Shown here: piece by piece, positions 16,764-24,884 of the stretch
Numbering within the stretch: position 1 is the first letter of the stretch
How the letters are laid out: the number at the start of each line of letters is the position of its first letter
Assembly (NCBI GenBank): GCA_902464595.1
Contig: CABQJX010000002.1
Span: 1-64,000 of the forward strand
DNA: 64,000 nucleotides
Reading direction: 5' to 3'
Origin: an uncultured Lachnoclostridium sp.
GTDB lineage: Bacteria; Bacillota; Clostridia; Lachnospirales; Lachnospiraceae
Position numbers and translations under genes: made by a program
The notes under the pieces: model-generated
Told to the model about the DNA's origin: nothing
Databases searched by the model: none
Seen by the model: the letters and a program-made list of their open reading frames with translations, nothing else

Positions 16764-16796
16764 CTTGGGCTTCCGCATTTTGCGGTCAGGCCCAAG
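16764..16796 (+). promoter_or_regulatory. Leader hairpin before the reductase gene
   Basis: CTTGGGC (16764-16770) pairs with GCCCAAG (16790-16796), with an inner CCGC-ATTTT-GCGG stem, followed by ATTTTAT. It resembles an attenuator or weak terminator in the leader. A mechanism is not shown. Confidence 0.45.
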
Positions 16797-16828
16797 ATTT
16801 TATCTGCTAAAAGAAAAGGAGTAAAATT

Positions 16829-18386
16829 ATGTTAAATCCACATCTGATCCAGCAGTTCCGTGAGGATATTTCCCAGTTCTCCAAAGGGATCCATTCCTTT
16901 GAGGCAGGAGAGACAGACCGAAACGCTTTTAAAAAGATTTCCGGCGGATTTGGAAGCTATGCCCAGAAACAGGGCGGTTATATGCTGCGTCTTCGTCTTC
17001 CGGGAGGGCAGATCTCCAAAAAAACCCTTGAATTTATTTCCAAAAAAGCTCAGGAATATAACGTAAGCCTGGTGAAGCTGACCACCTGCCAGACCATCCA
17101 GTTCCATAACCTGAAGGCGGAGGATGTCATATCCCTTTTAACGGACACTCTGGACTTTGGCATCATCACACGGGGCGGCGGCGGGGATTACCCAAGAAAT
17201 GTAATGGCCAGCCCTCTCAGCGGTCTGAACCCTCAGGAAACCTTTGATGTGACCCCCTTCGCCCAGGCCGCAGGGGAATATCTTCTCACCCAGCTTCCAA
17301 ATCTCCATATGCCCCGCAAGCTGAAAGTTGCCTTCTCCAACACGCCGGAGGACGAGGTTCATGCCTCTTTCCGTGATCTGGGATTTGTCGCCCAACAAAG
17401 ATGGAACCTTTTCCGTTTTCTGTGCAGGAGGCCTTGGGCCGAATCCTAAATTAGGGGTTCACATCACAGACCACGCTGCCCCTGAGGAGGTTTCCCTGTA
17501 TATCAAAGCCATGCTCCTTCTCTTTACCACCTTCGGCAATTATGAGTCCAGAGCCAAATCCCGTACCCGCTATCTCCAGGACACCCTGGGAGCTGAGGAA
17601 ATCCGCAGCCATTTCATGAAATTTGTGGAGCAGGCCCGCTTAGAGGAGGAACCCTTAAAGACAGAATCCTGCCCTACCGTGCAGAAGGCTGCCCAGGGGG
17701 AACTTTCCCCCGCCCTTTCAAAAAACAAAAGGATCCTGCCTCAGAAGCAGGAAGGGCTGTACAGCCTGTCCTATCATCCTCTGGGAGGACGCCTCAGCTG
17801 CGAAAAGCTGGCAGACCTGTACCAGGCCATCAAGGATATACCGGAAGCTTCCCTCCGCCTTGGCCCCGACGGGACTTTGTACATTGTAAACCTGACAGTC
17901 AAAGAGCTTCCTGATCTGTTAGAAGCCACCGCAGACAGCGCTTCTTCCTTATTGGAGACAAGCGTCTGCTGTATCGGCTCCTCTGTGTGCCAGCACGGCC
18001 TCCGGGATTCCTACGGCCTCCTTTCCGCCTGCGCTGCCAGACTCCAAGAGGAGCAGCTTCCGGACGGAGTCCTTCCTTCTATCCACATTTCCGGCTGTCC
18101 TTCCAGCTGTGCAAGCCATCAATCCTCAGGGATCGGCTTCTCTGGCCATTCCAAACGGGCAGACGGAGCCATGGTTTCCGCTTTCCGTCTCTTTGTAAAC
18201 GGAAGCAGCCGTCAGGGCGAAACCCGTCTCGGAACCGAAAAAGCTGTGATCCTGGAATCCCTGATCCCGGATTTCCTGGCTGATCTGGGCAGAAAAATCG
18301 CCGCAGACGGCAGTACCTTTGAAGCCTGGTATCCCGCTCATGAAGAAGAATTTGACCAACTGGCAAAGGAATACGGGGATCGATAA
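16829..18386 (+). pseudogene. Sirohaem nitrite/sulfite reductase, frameshifted
   Basis: A single sirohaem/4Fe-4S reductase of about 518 residues is split over two frames. The first frame (16829-17449) runs from MLNPHLIQQF through GGYMLRLRLPGGQI and TTCQTIQFHNL to DLGFVA. The second continues NKDGTFSVFCAGGLGPNPKLG to 18386 and carries the cofactor cysteines CIGSSVC (C-x5-C) and GCPSSC (C-x3-C). One surplus C in CCC at 17391-17393 causes the shift; removing it restores VANKDG. The intact enzyme would reduce nitrite or sulfite by six electrons with ferredoxin-type donors. AAAAGGAG precedes the start. The rest is uninterrupted, so this is a recent mutation or a base-calling error. Programmed shifting is unlikely. 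Confidence 0.85.
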
Positions 18387-18410
18387 AAAAATATGGATGG
18401 GGACAGCGGC

Positions 18411-19349
18411 TTAGCCGTTATCCTCATCCATATTCCATGTCTGGTCCACAATGTAGATGGGCCTGTCTTTTAATTCTGTAAATAAGATAGCAATATACTC
18501 GCCGATGATCCCAACGATCAAAAACAGCATAGCAAACATAAAGCAGATCAGCACCACAATGGTAGCGTATCCGCTGGGAGCGCCCTGCCTGGTAAAAAGA
18601 GTGTAGACCATAACTGCCAGCCCCAGAAAGCCGGAAAAAATCCCTGCATAGATGCCCAGTTTTAAAGGCATATTAGAAAAGCAGAGGATGGTGTTGATGG
18701 AGAATACAAACAGCTTTTTGAGGCTGTATTTACTCTCCCCTGCCACCCTGGCCCTGGCCTCATACTGGATCGTAGTCTTTCGGAATCCTACATTCTGGAC
18801 ATACCCTCTCAAAAACCGCACCTTTTCCCGGTAGCTTTCCTTTAACACCTGAGCCACATGCTGGGTAATGGCGAAAAAATCGGAGGCGTTGGCCTCAAAA
18901 TGCACATCGGAAATGTGATTGATCAGCCAATAAAAACCGGAGGAAGTAATGTTCTTCACAAGGCCTGCGGACTTATTTTTGGTGCGCACCATGTTCACTA
19001 CCTGATAGCCCTCCTCAAACTGTTCCAGGATCTTAGGAATACATTCCGGCGGATGCTGGAGATCCGCATCCATACAGATGATCCCCTCCCCCCTGCTGTG
19101 ATCCAATCCCGCGATCATGGCCGCCTCATGGCCAAAATTCCTGGAAAAGCTGAGCACCTTCACCTTGGAATCCCTGGAAGCCAGGCTTTCCAGGATCCTG
19201 AGGCTTTCGTCGGCGCTTCCATCATTCACAAAGATCAGCTCATGATCCCAGGAAATCTGATCCAGTATTTTTTTTGTTTCTCTGTAAAATTCTTCTAATG
19301 CACGTTCCTCGTTGTAGACAGATACCACAACGGATAACAACTTGTCCAT
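18411..19349 (-). CDS. Polyprenyl-phosphate glycosyltransferase (GT2, GtrB/DPM1-like)
   Basis: 312 residues from ATG 19349 (MDKLLSVVVSVYNEE). The GT-A domain has SVVVSVYNEE, ELIFVNDGSADESL and CMDADLQHPPE (the DxD site), then two C-terminal TM helices (about 228-255 and 262-290) as in GtrB/ArnC enzymes. These move a sugar from a nucleotide donor to undecaprenyl phosphate on the inner face of the membrane. The upstream extension to 19538 is not protein-like and overlaps licD, so the later start is used. It is the last gene of the long minus-strand glycan operon, and a plausible donor enzyme for the GT-C-like membrane proteins upstream in it. Confidence 0.88.
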   Translation of the reverse strand: MDKLLSVVVSVYNEERALEEFYRETKKILDQISWDHELIFVNDGSADESLRILESLASRDSKVKVLSFSRNFGHEAAMIAGLDHSRGEGIICMDADLQHPPECIPKILEQFEEGYQVVNMVRTKNKSAGLVKNITSSGFYWLINHISDVHFEANASDFFAITQHVAQVLKESYREKVRFLRGYVQNVGFRKTTIQYEARARVAGESKYSLKKLFVFSINTILCFSNMPLKLGIYAGIFSGFLGLAVMVYTLFTRQGAPSGYATIVVLICFMFAMLFLIVGIIGEYIAILFTELKDRPIYIVDQTWNMDEDNG

Positions 19350-19377
19350 CTTTTTCGCTGGTTGTCCTTTCTGTACC

Positions 19378-20220
19378 CTATTCAAATATCTCGATCTCCT
19401 GGCTGGAATGGGTGGGGAGACGCTTTTCTGGCGGAGGAAGCTCCATATAATTCCCATATACCTCTGTGAGGATCTCGTGCCAGCCCTTAGGAAGCATAAG
19501 GAAGGTATCCTCAAACTCCCCATCCACCACTTGTTCACAGCAGGAGCCCTCCACCGTCACATAGAGGTAATCCGGCTGGTAATTACTGTAATACCAGAAT
19601 TTTCCCCGGCTTTTGCGGTCCTTTAGGGCAGCCGCCCTCTGCATGGCAAAAATAACCTTCATCGGGATCAGATGGCCCAAAGAGGCCAGGCCTCCCACAA
19701 AAATCTTGTGCATCAGGCTGTATTTGCCGAAATCCAGATGGTAACGGTGGCCCATAGCCAGACCATAGATGGCCTTATGAAGCAGGCGGGTCCACTCTGC
19801 CCCTGCCTTTGAGGCAGGAAGCCGGTCCAGGATAAACAGATCCACCCAGATATGATTCAATTTGCCTCCGTAAAACTCCATCTCCGGCCCTTCGGCATGG
19901 CAGCGGCTCTTTTTGTAGATGATCCGGGGGGTGAAATCGTAAAAGGCTTTTCCTCCCCGGTAGCTGTCCGGCTCCAAAAGCTCCATGGTGTCAGGCAGCT
20001 CCCTCTTTGCCACCTTCATGAATGCCTCATATTGGCTTCTGGTAAAAGCCACATCGGCATCGTCATCCCAGGGAATAAATCCCTTATGGCGCACAGCCCC
20101 GATCAGAGTTCCCGCATCCAGCATATAGCGTATGTTGTATTTACGACAAATCCGGTCAATTTCCTTTAATATTTTCAGGTTTGCCTGATGGACCCGCGTC
20201 ATATCATAGGCTGTTGTCAC
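19378..20220 (-). CDS. LicD-family phosphotransferase
   Basis: 280 residues. LicD signatures: ILKEIDRICRKYNIRYMLDAGTLIGAVRHKGFIPWDDDADV (about 16-56), with the metal-binding DAGTLIGA and WDDDAD motifs of the nucleotidyltransferase fold, then WVDLFILD. LicD proteins transfer phosphocholine or other alditol-phosphate groups onto surface glycans. Start is placed at GTG 20220: it overlaps the rfbH stop as GTGA and has GGAGG 8 bases upstream, typical of translational coupling; the longer frame to 20316 lacks this. It implies a phospho-substituent on the glycan made here. No choline uptake or activation genes are adjacent. Confidence 0.9.
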   Translation of the reverse strand: MTTAYDMTRVHQANLKILKEIDRICRKYNIRYMLDAGTLIGAVRHKGFIPWDDDADVAFTRSQYEAFMKVAKRELPDTMELLEPDSYRGGKAFYDFTPRIIYKKSRCHAEGPEMEFYGGKLNHIWVDLFILDRLPASKAGAEWTRLLHKAIYGLAMGHRYHLDFGKYSLMHKIFVGGLASLGHLIPMKVIFAMQRAAALKDRKSRGKFWYYSNYQPDYLYVTVEGSCCEQVVDGEFEDTFLMLPKGWHEILTEVYGNYMELPPPEKRLPTHSSQEIEIFE

Positions 20221-21590
20221 TGTTTCTGCCTCCATTCCTGTCTCACCGCTTCGCATATGGTCTTTGCCATATAGTCGATCATCTCGTCCGTCATTCCCGG
20301 ATATACGCCTACCCAAAAGGTATCCGACATGATCCGGTCTGTATTTTCAAGGGTTCCCACAACCCGGTAGCCCTGTCCATCCTTCCTCATCTCGTCAAAG
20401 CATGGATGCTTTATGAGATTTCCTGCAAAAAGCATACGTGTCTGGACGCCCTTTTCCTCCACATAGCGCACCACCTGGTTCCGGCTTACTCCCTCCTTGC
20501 AGGTCAGCAGAAAGCCAAACCAGCTGGGACGGGAATGGGGACATGGTTCCGGAAGGATCAGGCAGTCCTCTGCCTCCAAAATCCCCTCCCGCAGACGGTC
20601 AAAATTGTGACGGCGGCGTTCCACAAAAGAGGGGAACTTATCTAGCTGGGCACAGCCGATGGCAGCCTGCATATCGGTAGCCTTTAAATTGTATCCCAGA
20701 TGAGAGTATACATACTTATGGTCGTATCCCAGAGGAAGCTCCCCGTACTGGCGGTCAAACCGGTGGCCGCACAGGTTGTCCCGGCCGGAGGGGCATACGC
20801 AGTCCCTTCCCCAATCCCGGAAGGACCGCACGATCTTATTGAGAAGGGGATTGTCCGTATACACAGCGCCCCCCTCGCCCATAGTCATATGATGGGGCGG
20901 GTAGAAGCTGGAAGTGCCAATATCTCCCACGGTTCCTGTAAAATGGACTGCCTCTTTTCCATTTTCTTCCATTGTATACTGTGTTCCCAGTGCATCGCAG
21001 TTATCCTCCACCAGCCACAGGCCGTGACGGTCACAGAAATCCTTTACCGCTCTCAGGTCAAAGGGATTTCCCAGGGTGTGGGCGATCATGACTGCCTTTG
21101 TCTTCGGTGAAAGAGCCTCCTCCAGCTTTGTCACATCTACATTATACTGGGGAATGGTCACATCCACAAACACAGGGACTGCCCCGTATTGGATCGCAGG
21201 AGCCACCGTAGTGGGAAAACCGCATGCAACGGTGATGATCTCATCGCCCCGTTTTACCCGCCGCTCTCCAAGCAAAGGGGAGGTGAGGGCCATAAAGGCC
21301 ACCAGGTTGGCGGAGGAACCGGAATTTACCAGGGAGCAGAAGCGCACCCCAAGATAGTCCGCCAGCTTTTTTTCAAACTCATCCGTATAGCGGCCTGAGG
21401 TCAGCCAGAACTCCAGGGAGCTGTCCACCAAATTTACCATCTCCCTGGAATCGTAGACTCTGGAAGCGTATGGGATCCGGTCTCCTTCCTGAAACGGGCC
21501 CTTTTTATTGTGGTAGGTATCGCAGTATTCTGCTACCAGATCCAGGATCTCCCTCCTGGCCTGTTCCTCTGTTTTATGTTCAAATGCCAT
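20217..21590 (-). CDS. rfbH: CDP-4-dehydro-6-deoxyglucose 3-dehydrase (E1)
   Basis: About 457 residues of the DegT/AHBA fold, PMP- and iron-sulfur-dependent. It removes the 3-hydroxyl of CDP-4-keto-6-deoxyglucose on the route to 3,6-dideoxyhexoses. The usual Schiff-base Lys is replaced by His in SSFYPPHHMTMGEGG (about 227-241), the hallmark of RfbH/AscC. Cysteines for the cluster are visible in VEDNCDALG (near 198) and DCVCPSGRDNLCG (about 263-275). ATG 21590 is chosen over 21596 because AAGGAG then lies 7 bases away. It follows rfbG by 15 bp and overlaps licD. No partner reductase (E3, RfbI/AscD) is seen in the window. Confidence 0.95.
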   Translation of the reverse strand: MAFEHKTEEQARREILDLVAEYCDTYHNKKGPFQEGDRIPYASRVYDSREMVNLVDSSLEFWLTSGRYTDEFEKKLADYLGVRFCSLVNSGSSANLVAFMALTSPLLGERRVKRGDEIITVACGFPTTVAPAIQYGAVPVFVDVTIPQYNVDVTKLEEALSPKTKAVMIAHTLGNPFDLRAVKDFCDRHGLWLVEDNCDALGTQYTMEENGKEAVHFTGTVGDIGTSSFYPPHHMTMGEGGAVYTDNPLLNKIVRSFRDWGRDCVCPSGRDNLCGHRFDRQYGELPLGYDHKYVYSHLGYNLKATDMQAAIGCAQLDKFPSFVERRRHNFDRLREGILEAEDCLILPEPCPHSRPSWFGFLLTCKEGVSRNQVVRYVEEKGVQTRMLFAGNLIKHPCFDEMRKDGQGYRVVGTLENTDRIMSDTFWVGVYPGMTDEMIDYMAKTICEAVRQEWRQKQ

Positions 21591-21605
21591 ATTCATTCTC
21601 CTTCG

Positions 21606-22664
21606 CTACTGAAAAAATTCTGTGATCTGGCGGTCCATAATCTCTAACATATCTGCCCCGTCAAGGTATGCCTTTGACCACTCCACGGTCTTTTCAACCG
21701 CCTCTTTTACCCCGTATCTGGGCTTCCAGCCAAAACGGGACTTTAAACGGGAGCAGTCCAGCTTCAGGAAATTGGCCTCGTGGGGGCCTCCGTCGTACTG
21801 GTTGACCCAGCTCATTCCCTCTCCCCAGGCAGCGCAGAACAGATCTGCCAGCTCCCCGGTGGTAACACAGTCCTTATCGTCCGGCCCTACGTTATAATAG
21901 CCTGCAAAGGCCATATCCTCATACTGCTTCATGGCTATATCAAGATAGACAGCCAACGGCTCTAATACCAGCTGATAAGGCCTGGTAGAATGAGGATTTC
22001 TCACGATCAGGGCCTTCTTCGCAGCAGCGGCCCGGATGCTGTCCGGTATGATCCGGTCATTGGCAAAATCGCCTCCTCCGATCACATTTCCGGCACGGGA
22101 AGTAGAAATGGCACAGCGCCCGTCAGCAAAGAATGATTTCTGGTAACTGTGGGTCACCAGCTCAGAGCAGGATTTGCTGTTGGAATAAGGGTCGTAGCCG
22201 TCCAGGGGATCACATTCCCGATATCCGTACTCCCATTCCTGATTTTCGTAGACCTTATCCGTGGTCACATTCAACAGGGAACGCACACTCTCCGTCTGCC
22301 TGGCACATTCCAACAGATGGACGGTTCCCATAACGTTTGTCTCATAGGTATATACCGGATCCTTATAGGAATCCCGCACAATGGGCTGAGCGGCCAAATG
22401 GAATACGATCTCCGGCTGAACCCGCTTAAAAACCTCCATCATGGCTGGCAGATCCCTTACGTCACCGATAACGCTGTCCATGGTATCCTCAATCCCTGCA
22501 ATCTCAAATAGACTTGGATCTGTAGGGGGATCCAGGGCATATCCCGTTACCTGGGCCCCTGCCAGCGTCAGGATACGGCAGAGCCAGGATCCCTTAAATC
22601 CCGTGTGCCCTGTCACCAGCACCCGCTTATTTTTGTAAAATTGTTCCAGTTCTTTCATCGTCAT
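21606..22664 (-). CDS. rfbG: CDP-glucose 4,6-dehydratase
   Basis: 352 residues, short-chain dehydrogenase/reductase (extended) fold. The NAD site GHTGFKGSWL (about 19-28) is the RfbG version of GxxGxxG. Further motifs are FHLAAQPIVRDSYKDPVYTYETNVMGT (about 91-117), TTDKVYENQEWEYGYRE (about 136-152) and the catalytic YSNSK (near 162). It converts CDP-glucose into CDP-4-keto-6-deoxyglucose. ATG 22664 is used because AGGTGA precedes it; the GTG at 22673 lies in that site. It sits between rfbF and rfbH in pathway order, 10 bp after rfbF. Confidence 0.96.
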   Translation of the reverse strand: MTMKELEQFYKNKRVLVTGHTGFKGSWLCRILTLAGAQVTGYALDPPTDPSLFEIAGIEDTMDSVIGDVRDLPAMMEVFKRVQPEIVFHLAAQPIVRDSYKDPVYTYETNVMGTVHLLECARQTESVRSLLNVTTDKVYENQEWEYGYRECDPLDGYDPYSNSKSCSELVTHSYQKSFFADGRCAISTSRAGNVIGGGDFANDRIIPDSIRAAAAKKALIVRNPHSTRPYQLVLEPLAVYLDIAMKQYEDMAFAGYYNVGPDDKDCVTTGELADLFCAAWGEGMSWVNQYDGGPHEANFLKLDCSRLKSRFGWKPRYGVKEAVEKTVEWSKAYLDGADMLEIMDRQITEFFQ

Positions 22665-22674
22665 GGCCTTCACC

Positions 22675-23451
22675 TCAGTCCTTCCAGATCTTCCACGGAG
22701 CCCTTCCTGACTGCCACAAGCCCTCCAGCTTGTTCATTTCCCTCTGCGTATCCATACACTGCCAGAAACCGCTGTGATAGAAGGACTTTAACTCTCCCTG
22801 GGCAGCCAGCTTCTGCATAGGTCCCTGCTCAAAGATCGTGGAATCCCCCTCCAGATAGTCAAAAATTTCCGGATTCAGAACCATAAATCCGCCGTTGATC
22901 AGCGCTCCGTCATTGTCCTCCTTTTCCCTAAAAGACAAAATGGTATCATGGTCGTCAATATCCAGAACCCCCTTCATCTGCCCGATGTTCACCGTAGTAA
23001 TAGTGGCAATTTTCCCATGGGACTTATGGAAGGCTGCCAGCTCCTTCAGATCCACTGTGGAAACCCCGTCCCCATACGTCAGCATGAAGGGCTCATTTCC
23101 AATATATGGCTGGATCCTCTTGACACGTCCGCCAGTCATTGTGTTTAATCCTGTATCCACCAAAGTTACCTTCCATGGCTCGGAATAATTATTGTGAACC
23201 TCCATCTTGTTGTTTGCCAGATCGAAGGTGACATCTGAGGTATGAAGGAAGTAGTCTGCAAAAAATTCCTTTACCACATACTGCTTATACCCCAGGCAGA
23301 TCACAAAATCATGGTATCCAAACTCAGAATAGTATTTCATAATATGCCACAGAATCGGTTTTCCGCCGATCTCGATCATTGGCTTTGGTTTTAAATGGCT
23401 CTCCTCACTGATCCTCGTGCCAAATCCACCTGCTAAAATCACTACCTTCAT
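22675..23451 (-). CDS. rfbF: Glucose-1-phosphate cytidylyltransferase
   Basis: 258 residues. Nucleotidyltransferase start MKVVILAGGFGTRISEESHLKPKPMIEIGGKPILWHIM with the CTP-binding GGFGTR and the Lys of KPKP; YGDGVSTVDL (about 125-134) is the metal site; FREKEDNDGALINGGFMV and HSGFWQCMDTQREM are typical of RfbF. It makes CDP-glucose from glucose-1-phosphate and CTP, the first committed step for CDP-3,6-dideoxyhexoses. The start is internal to a tight operon, 15 bp after the upstream membrane protein gene. Confidence 0.97.
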   Translation of the reverse strand: MKVVILAGGFGTRISEESHLKPKPMIEIGGKPILWHIMKYYSEFGYHDFVICLGYKQYVVKEFFADYFLHTSDVTFDLANNKMEVHNNYSEPWKVTLVDTGLNTMTGGRVKRIQPYIGNEPFMLTYGDGVSTVDLKELAAFHKSHGKIATITTVNIGQMKGVLDIDDHDTILSFREKEDNDGALINGGFMVLNPEIFDYLEGDSTIFEQGPMQKLAAQGELKSFYHSGFWQCMDTQREMNKLEGLWQSGRAPWKIWKD

Positions 23452-23466
23452 CGATTGTCCTCCGTT

Positions 23467-24873
23467 CTATTCGCGGCTGAACACGTTCAGCTTATTTTCC
23501 TCCAATATCTGAAATGCCCTCTGGATCTTGTCGGCTCCCTTCCGGTACTCGAACAGATCCGAAAGCTCCTTCTCCCTGGCCTTCAGCTCCTCTTCATTCA
23601 TAGAAGGCACAAGAAGTGCAGTCTGGGCCATTTTTTCAAAATTTTCCTCCCGGTAGGGCGCTTTCTTTATCTCATGATAAGTAGTATAACCATTTCCCAA
23701 CAGGATTGCAAGGCAGAACAGTCCCATGATCCACCCATATTTCTTTGCCGTCTCCTGTTTTGCCTTATAAAAAACAGCAAAGGTCAGGATCATGCCAAGG
23801 ATCCCTACCTGGAACTGCAAGGCGTACCGGGAGCTCATGGCGTAATCCTCCCGCTCAAAAATATAGCGGGACAGGAAAATGAGTATGTGGTTCATGGCCC
23901 CGCCTGCAAGAAGCATAAGAGGCAGAAGGCTCTTTTTATAAAGCTTGTGGCGGAATATAAGCCAGAGAGAGAGAAGATACCCTGATGCCGCCAAAAGCCC
24001 TAATCCATAAATCCCTCTGTCAGAAAGGATCCCACGCTCTGCCAGGGAGGTAAGTTCCTCCCCCCCTACCAGGATCCCGGCCAGGGATTTGAGGAGGAAG
24101 CGGACCGGAAAGGTTGGATTTTCTGTCAGAATCGTCCCGAGAGAACGGCCTGTGGCCCCTGCATGCTCCTCCACCGCAAAGGAATTGCTGAGAATATAAA
24201 GGAGAAGGGGGATAAAAACACAGGCTATGTAGATCAGATACCGCTTGTCCCACTTCTCCCGCTTCTGTCCGGCGGCCATGCAGAATCCGTAGGACAGCAG
24301 CATGACTGCAGCATAAACCGCGCAGTAAGGGCCTGCGGTCCCCAGGATAATGAGCCAGGGAAGGATCAGGAGCTTTAACCGGTCATGTTTTTTCTCCCTT
24401 CCGGTCCATACCCGCTCCAGCACCAGCTCATGGTAGTAGAAGCAGGCAAAGGCAAAAAAGTGGGACCATCCGCTTCCATTGGTGAGCATCTCCCACTTAT
24501 TCAGGCTGAACATCACTGCCATGAGAAGGGAAAACCACAGGCATCCGATCCTTTGAAGGCGGCAGTAAGAGGCAAATACCAGGCCGGCTAACCCAAGGCT
24601 CACCACTCCCAGCACCCGCTCAAAGGTAATGGAAAAGTCAAACAGCTCCACATTCACAATGCGGCACAGGTAATTAATGGGAATCCTTGTGAGTACATCA
24701 GGAACAAAAAATTTTCCCGGATCCCACACATCCGGCAGATAGCTGTTTACCAAACGGATATAATCCGAATAGACCACGTCGCAGACTGCATATTTCACAT
24801 ACCAGAGGCAAAACAGTGTCCCCGCCGCCGGGAGAAGCCATAGGACCCACTCTCTTTTTTTCTCTGCATCCAT
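23467..24873 (-). CDS. Polytopic membrane protein, GT-C-like candidate
   Basis: 468 residues with about ten hydrophobic segments and a short C-terminal soluble tail. After TM1 comes VYSDYIRLVNSYLPDVWDPGKFF, where an acidic residue in the first external loop is placed like that of GT-C enzymes. A SSRYALQFQ segment near residue 355 recalls the late-loop motif of some wall-glycan membrane transferases. No family can be named with certainty. It lies between rfbF and two other large membrane proteins, 11 bp from the neighbour, so a part in assembling or decorating the glycan on the outer face is inferred. A Wzy-type polymerase is another possibility. Confidence 0.6.
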   Translation of the reverse strand: MDAEKKREWVLWLLPAAGTLFCLWYVKYAVCDVVYSDYIRLVNSYLPDVWDPGKFFVPDVLTRIPINYLCRIVNVELFDFSITFERVLGVVSLGLAGLVFASYCRLQRIGCLWFSLLMAVMFSLNKWEMLTNGSGWSHFFAFACFYYHELVLERVWTGREKKHDRLKLLILPWLIILGTAGPYCAVYAAVMLLSYGFCMAAGQKREKWDKRYLIYIACVFIPLLLYILSNSFAVEEHAGATGRSLGTILTENPTFPVRFLLKSLAGILVGGEELTSLAERGILSDRGIYGLGLLAASGYLLSLWLIFRHKLYKKSLLPLMLLAGGAMNHILIFLSRYIFEREDYAMSSRYALQFQVGILGMILTFAVFYKAKQETAKKYGWIMGLFCLAILLGNGYTTYHEIKKAPYREENFEKMAQTALLVPSMNEEELKAREKELSDLFEYRKGADKIQRAFQILEENKLNVFSRE

Positions 24874-24884
24874 CGTTCTGCCTC

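Noticed and set aside
17381..17400. Programmed frameshift signal in the reductase gene
   Set aside because: No slippery heptamer, downstream pseudoknot or known precedent in this family; a single surplus C explains it better.
17987..18283. 98-codon plus-strand frame inside the reductase
   Set aside because: Out-of-frame shadow of the reductase coding sequence that carries the sirohaem cysteines.
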